This document shows positions 25,091 to 34,055 of a DNA stretch of 64,000 nucleotides, piece after piece. The position numbers were made by a program, and so were the translations under genes. The notes beneath the pieces were generated by a model. The model made no database searches. It was given only the letters and a program-made list of their open reading frames with translations, and had not been told where the DNA came from. Origin of the DNA: Manihot esculenta (lineage: Eukaryota; Streptophyta; Magnoliopsida; Malpighiales; Euphorbiaceae). Within the stretch, counting starts at the first letter, position 1. Each line of letters begins with the position of its first letter. The stretch lies in contig NC_035162.2 of assembly GCF_001659605.2 (NCBI RefSeq), positions 7,397,248 through 7,461,247 of the forward strand. Direction: 5' to 3'.

Positions 25091-25356
25091 TGTGCTGGTG
25101 CAATGTGAAAATGCACCTGCTGGTGCACTTGCGAAGTGCACCAGCAGGTGCATTTCCAATTGTGCACCTGCTGGTGCACTTGGCAAGTGCACCAGCAGGT
25201 GCAATTTAAATTGTGCACCTGCTGGTGCACTTGGAAGTGCACCAGCAGGTGCATTTCCAATTGTGCACCTGCTGGTGCACTTGGCAAGTGCACCAGCAGG
25301 TGCAATGTGAAAATGCACCTGCTGGTGCACTTGCCAAGTGCACCAGCAGGTGCAAT
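25091..25356. repeat. palindromic GTGCACC tandem array 2 (CACTA interior)
   Basis: This is a second array of the same motif, spaced more regularly (about 56-60 bp per composite unit): GCACCTGCTGGTGCACTTG, GCAAGTGCACCAGCAGGTGC, then a short AT linker (ATTTCCAATTGT, AATTTAAATTGT or AATGTGAAA). It is separated from array 1 by about 300 bp of AT-rich sequence. Confidence 0.95.
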
Positions 25357-25457
25357 GTCAAAATGCAAGGAAACTGTGACGGTCTTGAAAAAAAAATCTA
25401 TGATGGGAACGGGTTGAGCAAAGAAATAAAACAAGCATAAATGTATCATAAAATTAA

Positions 25458-25531
25458 CAAGCAAAAAATTAACAAGCAAAAAATTAAACAAGCAAAAAAT
25501 TAAACAAGCAAAAAAATACAAAAAATTAAAC
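25458..25531. repeat. short AT-rich tandem repeat (CAAGCAAAAAATTAAA)
   Basis: Four to five imperfect units of about 14-16 bp, ACAAGCAAAAAATTAA, inside the CACTA element just before the GC-rich minisatellite. Confidence 0.8.
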
Positions 25532-25540
25532 AAGCATAAA

Positions 25541-25910
25541 TGGCGGCGAACCTTTTGATGGCGGTGGACGTTGGATGAACAGGGCAGTGAACGGCCGAGA
25601 GGTTGGACCCAAGTTCCGATTTCAGTGAGCCCGTGGATATTGATGCTGAGAATAAGCTCCGTTGTCGACTGTCGATGGCGGCGAACCGTTGATGGCGGCG
25701 AACCTTTTGATGGCGGTGGACGTTGGATGAACAGGGCAGTGAACAGCCGATAGGTTGGAACCAAGTTCCGATTTCAGTGAGCCCGTGGATATTGATGTTG
25801 AGAATAAGCTTCGTTGTCGACGGTTGATGGCGGCGAACCGTTGATGGCGGCGAACCGTTGATGGCGGCGAACCGTTGATGGCGGCGAACCGTTGATGGCG
25901 GCGGACGATG
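25541..25910. repeat. GC-rich duplication and 17-bp minisatellite inside the CACTA element
   Basis: A 152-bp unit starting TGGCGGCGAACCTTTTGATG (25541-25692) is followed by a near-identical copy (25693 to about 25835). The block ends in about five units of the 17-mer GATGGCGGCGAACCGTT (about 25824-25905). It is much richer in GC than its surroundings. Reading frames over it (Arg-His-Gln-Arg-Phe-Ala-Ala-Ile repeats) are by-products. Confidence 0.9.
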
Positions 25911-26023
25911 CACTTGGCAGTGAACGACGGCAAGGTTGGAGACAACTTCAGATTTCAGTGATTTTGATTTTAAGGAATTAGGTCTTTCATTTAAGACTGG
26001 GATTTTGGCTCCAAAATTTTCAC

Positions 26024-26213
26024 CCACGGATTACTGACGGATGGCTTCATCCGTAAGTAGTCCGTTAGAGTGATTCCGTGAATCCGTTAGAATCACTGAC
26101 GGATTTCAAGCCGTTGGTGAATCCGTTACTATCATTAACGGATTGCAAACCGTTGGTGAATCCGTTAGTGATACTAACGGATTTACCATCCGTTAGTGAA
26201 ATCCATTAGTGAA
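26024..26213. repeat. right subterminal repeats of the CACTA element
   Basis: Roughly ten copies, both orientations, of CTAACGGAT, CTGACGGAT, CCGTTAGTG or CCGTTGGTG. The core ACGGA is shared with the left end, but the flanking letters differ (mostly TAACGGAT here, CCAACGGA there). Confidence 0.8.
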
Positions 26214-26703
26214 ATTGTGAATTCTTGTAGTGTTAGGTTGTTATAGGTCCAAATCAAGTAAAAAACTCTTTATTCCCTTTCACTAATACCAGCATGTTAA
26301 ATTAATTATACCATCTCAATCTTCTTCTAATATATTCCAATTTATACGAGAGAGGTGTGAGATTTAAAAAAAAAAAATGAATCTATGCCTTAGAGAAAAG
26401 AGGCGAGAAAAGGAAAGAATACGAGTGAAAGGAAAAAAGCTTAGATTTTTTATTTGTGAAAATTATGGAGTGTATATATGAGAACGAGTTTGTGATGAAT
26501 GTTATTGTTGTTTATTATTTATTATGAATATAAATAATTTTAGTATTTCATAATTAAAATAATATTATATTGTTAAAATATTTTCATTATAATTGGTTTA
26601 CATTTAAATAAAAATTATTAATTTTGCAATAAAAATAAAATAAAATTATTTCATTCGGATGAAAACTACAAACCAATTTAAACTCTCGTTCCGTAAGATT
26701 TGA

Positions 26704-26759
26704 CCTTAAATTCCACATTAAAGTGATGGGTCCTTAAATTCCACATTAAAGTGATGGGT
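26704..26759. repeat. 28-bp direct tandem duplication
   Basis: Two adjacent copies of a 28-bp unit containing CCTTAAATTCCACATTAAAG and ending GTGATGGGT. Copies appear identical. Confidence 0.9.
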
Positions 26760-28713
26760 CTTTAAGGATGGCTGAGGGTGAACAACACCTTTAAAAGTTT
26801 AATTATGATGGAGACTTCTTAAATATTGAGTGCGACTGACTTTTAGAGAAAAATACAGACTCAAAACTCATTAAGTTATTTTTTAACAGATCAGTCTAAC
26901 ATCGCAGACTTTAGTCTAATAACGTGAAACAAATTGAATTAATTATATTCACGGATCTAATAGAAAATAGTTTAATCCAGTAACATGATACGGTATAGAA
27001 AAGCAAATCCAATCACTTTATAATTTTATCAACATTGACATTTTTATATGTACGAATTTGAGTGATAAAAGCGGTTACGTATCACTAACAGATAAAAAAT
27101 AAATAAATAAAAAGAAAGATGGGTGATCTTTCCTAGCTAAACTTACATATAAATCGTAAATCCTAATTTCCTTAATTTCATCATATCAAATTATATTTTC
27201 AATATTTAAATTATTTTAAATTTAATGAAAATTTATCATAAATCAGTTTATCATTACTATATCCGTTTAATTTTATATTTTTAATTCATAGTGTATAATA
27301 TATATAATGTATTTTCATTCATAATTTTTATACTAAAGTTTAATACACTTGTTACTTTAATTTAAAATTAGAATACTTAAAATTTATAAATATTATCATA
27401 AAAATATTTTTTTTATTTTTACAAATTAATTTATATGAGCACGTTGATAATGAAGATCAACTTCTACAAATTTAAATTTGAATATATTATAATATTTTTT
27501 TACCTCAAAACTATTAGTAACTCGATTAATAAATTAATACTCTAAAAAATTATAGTAATAATTTTTTTATATGAAATATATATAAAAATTGAGTATATAT
27601 AATGGATTACTTAATGAAAAGTAATTTTTTTATATACAATAAATATTTGAGGAGATTCAAATTTAAAACAGAAAAACCAAATAAAATTGCAATGGCCGAG
27701 TTTCTTGTAAACTTACTCGAGAATATTCTATCAATTGTAATCTACAGTGATCCTAATTCATGCAAGTTGAATAAAAACAAAAAGCAAGTGGGTGGGTCCT
27801 GAACTCCATTTGCAATATTTTTCTCTTTTGGCGGTCGCGACTGCAATTATTAATTTTTATTAATTTTATTTTTTTATATATATATATTAAAAAATATAAA
27901 TTTTTATTAATTTTTTAATAATATTTATTTTAAAACATTAAATTTTATTGAATATTAAAAGATATTTAAAAAAATTAAAAATAATACGAAATTAAATATA
28001 ATTATAATAATTAATTTATATATTATTATAACATAAAAATAATAATAATTTAATATAATAAAAAAATATAAATAAAAATTATGATAAAAAGAGAGTATTA
28101 TTTAAAAAAAAATGCATATAGTAATACTTTATTTTTTTTTCTCTTCTTTATAATCATACTGATAATTTATATTATCATAATCGAGTAGTCAATATGAAAT
28201 TTTTGTTGGGGTCATATCCAATTGAGGAATGTCCACTGAACAAGATAAAATCCGCACAATCCAGTCTATATGTTTTATATCGTTATACTTTTTTTCTTTT
28301 TATAAGATTCAATTGGTGGAATTAAATGTGACTAGAGATAGCAATTTCTATTTTGTCTTTGATCATGAAGCTAAAAATTTCTATTAATAAAAAAATATAA
28401 ATTAAACAGTCGCGATTTGTAAATTAAATTGATATGAAATAAAAAAAATACATTATTTTTAGTTAGTTTTATTATTTTTAACCATAAAATATTATATTTT
28501 ATTGAATTTTAGTTGTTTCCTTTTCATATATGTTATATATTTTAAATTAATGAATTTTTGAAGGTAAAATATTTATCAATTATATTATATTTCTAATAGT
28601 AAATAAAAATTAATTTTACATATTCAAACAATCCAAAATTATAGCATAAAAAGCCACTCGGATAATCCAACCCAACACAAATCACACTGATCATGATAAC
28701 TTTCATTAGGGAG

Positions 28714-29538
28714 ATTTATAATTTAATTCATAAGTATTATCATTATTAACAAGTCAATCCATGTATTTTAAAAAATTTATTAAAAAGTTTTTTTTTTCGT
28801 AAACGAAATAGTTATTTTATTATTTTTTCCGTTAAAATTAAATAAAGGAGGGGAGAGAAAAATTTTAAAATCTAATTTTACCCTGAAATAAAACTCTTTA
28901 TTTAGTATTTGAATATTACTATTATTAACAAGTTAGTCCTTACATTTTCAAAAATTTATTAAAATATTTTTATCTTTTTCCATATTTATTAAAACGTATT
29001 TATCGTTTCTTTTTGTTAATAAAATAGTCACTATCTTTTTTCATATCTATTAAAACGTCCTTATCATTTATTTTCATTAACGAAATAGTCCCTCCTTATC
29101 ATTTTTTTCTGTCAACAAAATTGTCCCTCCCTAATTTTTAGAAATATATTAAAACGTTCTTATCGTTTATTTTTGTCAACGAAATAATTCCTATATTTTA
29201 TCACATCTATTAAAACGCCATTAGCATTTCTTTTTATCAACGAAATAGTCTCTATATTTTATTTCCTCCTCCTCCAAAGAAGAAGAAGAAGAAGAAGAAG
29301 AAGAAGAAGAAGAAACAAAAGAAAAAGAAGCAGAAGTAAAAGAAGGAGGAAGAATTGATGAAGGAGGAGGAGGAAAAGAATTGAATAATTTAGTTTTTTA
29401 CTGTATTTTTAACAGTAAAAATAGATGGAAAGACTATTTCATTTACGGAGAGAAAAGATAATGATATTTTAATAGATTTTTAAAAATATAAAGATTGATT
29501 TATTAATAATGACAATATTCAGAATCTAAATTATAAAT
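28714..29538. mobile_element. long-TIR non-autonomous element with internal degenerate repeats
   Basis: The left end (TTATAATTTAATTCATAAG..., about 100 bp) is matched, inverted, by the right end (reverse complement TTATAATTTAGATTCTGAA...). Both continue through TATT(A/G)TCATTATTAA, CAATC and CTATTAAAA-like blocks at roughly 80% identity by eye. Between them lie about four degenerate units of ~75 bp around ATTAAAACGTCCTTATC and CAACGAAATAGTC (28930-29265) and an (AAG)n microsatellite (29276-29314). No clear target-site duplication and no coding capacity. It resembles MULE-type or foldback MITEs. Confidence 0.6.
29276..29314. repeat. (AAG)n microsatellite
   Basis: About 13 AAG units, followed by purine-rich degenerate repeats (GAAGGAGGAAG...) to about 29380. 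Confidence 0.95.
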
Positions 29539-30744
29539 TTTTTTAATAATTAATTCACCGGCAAGATTGACCAAAGCCCTGAAATTCTGATAGGAACTTT
29601 TGTATTTTTTTTTTTCTAAAAAAAAAAAAAAAAATTTCAAGCACCGGGGCCGTCAAGGCTGTGAGTGTACCCTGCCATTTCCTTGAATCAGTGAAAACCC
29701 TACGGTATTTCCCTTTTCCTTAAACTTTTTAATAAACAAGTATTTTATTAAATATTATAGCTTTAGAATAAATCTCATTTTTTCCTATAAATTTTAGGCA
29801 TTTTTAATTTATTTTTAAGAATTAAATTTCTTATTAAATTATTGATCTGTGATCGAATAAGTCATTTTTGCAAAAAATAATAATCAATCTCAAAATTGTG
29901 ATGTAAAATATTAATTTTATATTCACAATATTAAAATTTTAGTTATTATTATAATTAAAACAAATAAAAAAGAATATTTGTTGTTAAATAATTTTATAGC
30001 ATCAAACAACAAAATAATATTTCTTATTGAAAAATATTGTTATTTTGTTTGTATATTTCTAGATTAATTAATGGAGAGACGATACTTAATATTAAAATAA
30101 ATAAATAAAATTTAAAAAGATAATTTAATTAAGTTAAGTAGTATTTTATTACAGTAATCCGATTAATCCGGTGAAATAATGTTTGATTATTGTAAATCAT
30201 GATAATTTTTTTAATAACTGAAGAAATGCACGCACAAGCACAGGTATAACTTTTAAATTTATATAAAATATTTTTATTTAAAAAGTTCAATGAAGTATTA
30301 AATGCTACTAGTAGTACAGTCTGCATTTCATTACTTCAACGGGAACAAAAAAAATTGGAGAGAAGCAGCGGGTAATCGGTCCGTTCAATTAAAAATTAAA
30401 TTAAATTAAAAATTAAAATTTTAAAAGTATAAAAATTGATATAATATAATTAAAAAAATTAAATTGAATTAATTTTTTTGATTTCCAACTTCTCCAAGAA
30501 TTCTTTGGGTTTCTCTTAAACCAAATAAATTTCACTTCAGCCAAACAAGATGGATTTCTTTTTCTTTATTTTCTTACATTTTTATGTCAAACACCAATTT
30601 AAATAAAAATAAAAAAGATTTATACCGTAAACATACACATCAATATAATACTTATATTATAAATTCATTTTAGAAATAAATAAAGAATAATACAAGAAAC
30701 ATAAACAACAACCCAAAGATTAATGCTGCTTATGTGATGCTGGA

Positions 30745-30960
30745 GAAACGTGGAGGCACGATGCTGACGACGGTGGAGGCACGATGCTGACGACGGTGGA
30801 GACTGCATGCTGACGACGCTAGAGCTGCAATGCCGACGAAGATGGAGGTCGCTCGCTACGATGCTGGGAAGCAGTCTAGAGCTATGTCGCTCTTGTGATG
30901 TTACACTAGAGCCACAACATTGGAGGCTGGAGCTGTAATGCTAATAAAGCTGGGGACTCT
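30745..30960. repeat. degenerate GC-rich minisatellite
   Basis: The unit GGAGGCACGATGCTGACGAC occurs twice almost exactly (23-bp period) and then decays through variants (GAGACTGCATGCTGACGACG, GAGCTGCAATGCCGACGAAG). A related fragment (GCTATAATGCTAATAAAGCT, GGAGCTACGTTGTTATTGC) lies at about 31170-31250. This GC-rich island in AT-rich DNA has no long reading frame. Confidence 0.75.
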
Positions 30961-32464
30961 GAAAATTGAATTTTAAAAGAATATAGAAAAATATAGTTTA
31001 AAACGAATATACAGATGAAGAAAAAAAATATTATTTTAGATATTTCATTAAATTTAAAATAATTTTCTCATTCTGATAAATAACTTATACAACCGTTTGA
31101 GATTCGAATTTAAAATGATAAAATTTCATTCTATCAACAAAATAAATATTTTTTTTTTAAAAAAAGCCAACTTGCCAGCTATAATGCTAATAAAGCTAGA
31201 GGCCTCTGAAAGGAGATTTGGAGCTACGTTGTTATTGCAATATTGGAGATGTACTGATTGTTGATCTTTGGATGAGAGAGGTATAGAGCAGATGGAAAAT
31301 TGAAGAAGGAAGATATAAAGAAAAAGGGGATGATCTTTAGGATTTTTTTTTAAAAATAATAAATATATATGTAGAATCAACTATTGAGATTTATTAAGAA
31401 TGAATAGGTAAATTTAAAGATAGAAAAAAAAAAAACGATATTTGAGGATGCTTATATTTTAACTTAATTAGTTAGCTGACAAGATATAATGAAAATGATG
31501 TTTAATAAAAAATTTAAATATATTTATACGATTCTATTTCATTTTATAAATTTTTTTATTTAAAATTAAATTAAATTGATTCAATTAAAATTTTTAAAAA
31601 ATTAAATTAAATAAATTTATTATATAAATAAAATAAAATTATTAAATTAAATCAATTCAATCGGTATACCTGTTTAAACTGAATAGTGTAGGTATGTTAA
31701 CTTTAATAATAATTTAAAAATAAATAAATAAATAGTAAGTGTGTGCGCGTGGAAATGCGTAAGTCAAACCTTTGTTCGTCAATCCCGTCAGCGTCAGGAG
31801 CTTCTTCTCAACCACAAGACCCCATTCTTGATTCAACCCCTTTTCCTATTTCATTAACGGTCCTCATTCAACACGGCCACAGAAGCCGTCGGAGACCGCA
31901 CATAACAATAATTCTTCCACCAGAGCTTCATTAAATTGATAAAAGAGAGCTTCATTTAAAAAAAAAAAAAAAAAAATTCCATTGGCCTTTCTATAACACT
32001 TGTTTAATTCTTCTCTTAAAACCTCTTATAAATCATTATTGATTTAGAACTTCATGTTCAGTTTATTTCGTATAAAGTATTTGTTAACCCATTCGTTATA
32101 TTCATTTAAAAAAATTAAATAAAAATTTAAAAATTATATATAAATTCCTTTTCATTAGATTAACATTTTTCATTTTGAATTAAATTCAAACTGAATTAAA
32201 TAAAATAAAAATAAAAATTTAAAAATATATAAAAATCAAATTGAATAAAAAAAAATTGAGTTAATCAGATTGATTTAATTGATTCAATTACAATTTAAAT
32301 TTTTAATGAAATTTTTATTTTTTATATTTTAAAATTTAATTAAAATATTATCTCCATATATTATTAAAATTTAATTAAAGTATTATCTCCGTATATTACT
32401 ATTGCCATATTAAAAATTCACTTAATAATTTTCAAATAAACTATTTAATTTTTTTCAACGCTCC

Positions 32465-34055
32465 AAATATGATTTCTGTCTTTGCTTAATTATTTAGATG
32501 AACTTTCTCTGTTGGCTTTACTTTTCCTTCTGCGAAGACTCTTTCCTTTTCGTTTTCAGGCTGTTGACTTTTGTGCTCGTTGAATTCTACTACTTCTTGT
32601 TCTTACGACAGAAAATTATTTCTGGGTTTTTGGTTTGTGTTATGTACGGGAAGATATCTATGGGATGTTAGTTTTATTGGCGGGTTTTTTGGAGGTTGGC
32701 TTTTGATGATAAGGAAGATTTATGGGCACAGAGTCAGAGTTTTGTTCTCATCATCATCATCTACAAAGATTTTCCTAATTTATTGTTTTGGCAACTGGAA
32801 TTTTGCTCGTAGTTGAGTTGGCTTTGTCTGGTGTTCTTTTTGTTTTAGAGCTAAGCTGTCTGCTAGCTTCAACGATAACGAAATTGTAAGAATTTTGCAT
32901 TGGTTGACACGCAGTAGGAGAAAAAAAAATTGTGATCCAAGAACTGGGTTTTGGTTAGCTTGGAGGTTCAAGCGCCAACTACTTTAAGAAAGGAAGAGTT
33001 TGTATTTTTGTGATTCCTTATCTGCAGTGAAAGGAGCTTCTGCTTATTGTTGTTGTTTCCACGTTAGTAGGTGAGCCCTTTTCATTCTTCTTCTTCTTCT
33101 TCTTCTTCTTCTCTCCTCTGTTTCTTGTGCTTTTTTAGTCTGAACTTATGGTAGCTACTAGTCGGTAAGACTCGAAGAAGACTTCATTTTCTGCCGAATG
33201 TTATGCCTAGGACAAAATCACAAAGGTTTGCTCCCAGCAAAATCCAAAGATCCTCACCTTTTTATTTCTGAGTACGCTAGTTGGCTAATTGGTGTTTTCT
33301 TTTCATTATTATTATTATTATAATGCTGAAAAGGATCTTAAAGTATGCCCAATACCTCATGAAGATTGAATTTAACACTGTGTGTGTATATTGGTTATTC
33401 AAATGCTTGGGGATTCCCCGGACTGGCTATCGAGAAGCAAACCCGCCGCCTTAACTAACCATTTCCTTGACTCAATCTAACTTCGAAAGGGCATAGAATT
33501 GAGAAGTGTATGAAGATGATGAACCTGGTTGGATGGTACTGTTACAGTTAGAATTTTATTAGAGCATGCAGTTCTGTTGCGTGTACTTGAATCTGACACC
33601 CAGACATAGTTTGGAATGTAATGGTGGTTCCTTGAAAGTTGGTAGAATAAAAGCTTGGGAACTATCTTGAGATAGCGTCCTGCCGCTTTGTTTTCTGCAG
33701 ATCTTTGGCCATCTGTCTTATCATGATTTCATTCCCTAGAAGTTAACATAAACAGTTCTTATCCACTTCATGTCAGAGATTCTGAATCAACTGATCTGAA
33801 CTCTTCACAGTGTAGTTGATGTATCAAGTGGCAATTGGGTTATCCTAATCCTTGCTATTCTACAGGTCTGTTTAGATAATTGATCAGTCTTGGTTGTCAC
33901 CACTTCTAAAGCCATTACATTTTGATGTTATATTATGTGTTTTTTCCTTTCTTCTAGTAAATATCTTATTTGTTAGGTCTACGACTTTTAAGTAGGTATT
34001 ACTGACATTTGTATTACTAATTAATATGCAGACCCTGCGCTGTTCTTCCCTTTGA
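32465..34055 (+). other. probable 5' UTR and UTR introns of the U-box gene
   Basis: Pyrimidine-rich leader-like sequence starts about 32500. Plausible UTR splice signals include a donor TAG/GTGAGC at 33070, a donor CACAAAG/GTTTGC near 33226, and an acceptor ATATGCAG at about 34030 directly before the exon that carries the start codon. A (TTC)9-10 run lies at 33083-33112. No conserved coding sequence was found. The exact UTR exon set cannot be fixed by eye. Confidence 0.4.
33083..33112. repeat. (TTC)n microsatellite
   Basis: About nine to ten TTC units in the predicted 5' UTR intron of the U-box gene, just after a donor site at 33070. Confidence 0.9.

Larger units (their letters stand above)
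21785..26232. mobile_element. non-autonomous CACTA (En/Spm-type) DNA transposon
   Basis: The left end reads CACTACAAGAAAATC; the right end, reverse-complemented, reads CACTACAAGAATTC. A 3-bp duplication TTA lies directly outside both ends (21782-21784 and 26233-26235), as CACTA elements make. Both subterminal regions are packed with short repeats around ACGGA: CCAACGGA and its complement on the left (about 21809-22105), and TAACGGAT or GACGGAT on the right (about 26024-26213). In this class such repeats bind the element's TNPA-like protein. Nothing resembling a TNPD transposase is visible in the 4448 bp, so movement would need a helper. The cargo consists of a captured host gene fragment, two palindromic repeat arrays and a GC-rich minisatellite. 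Confidence 0.9.
26236..32464. other. AT-rich gene-poor region upstream of the U-box gene
   Basis: No gene is supported over these ~6 kb. It holds a 28-bp direct duplication (26704-26759), a TIR element (28714-29538), a GAC/GGAG-rich minisatellite (30745-30960), long A/T runs, and repeated words such as AAATTAAATTAAAT. The short frame at 27602-27802 is AT-biased and unrecognised; that at 31743-31934 is followed by an A run. Neither has support. Confidence 0.5.

Noticed and set aside
24266..25330. Many overlapping long reading frames on all six frames (Cys/Trp/Thr- or Ala/Pro/Gly-rich peptides).
   Set aside because: They are by-products of the GTGCACC repeat, whose unit lacks stop codons in any frame. 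There are no domains, splice context or normal composition.
25081..26027. Long minus-strand frames with Arg-His-Gln-Arg-Phe-Ala-Ala repeats.
   Set aside because: They result from the GC-rich minisatellite and the duplicated 152-bp unit; the same segment is open in several frames.
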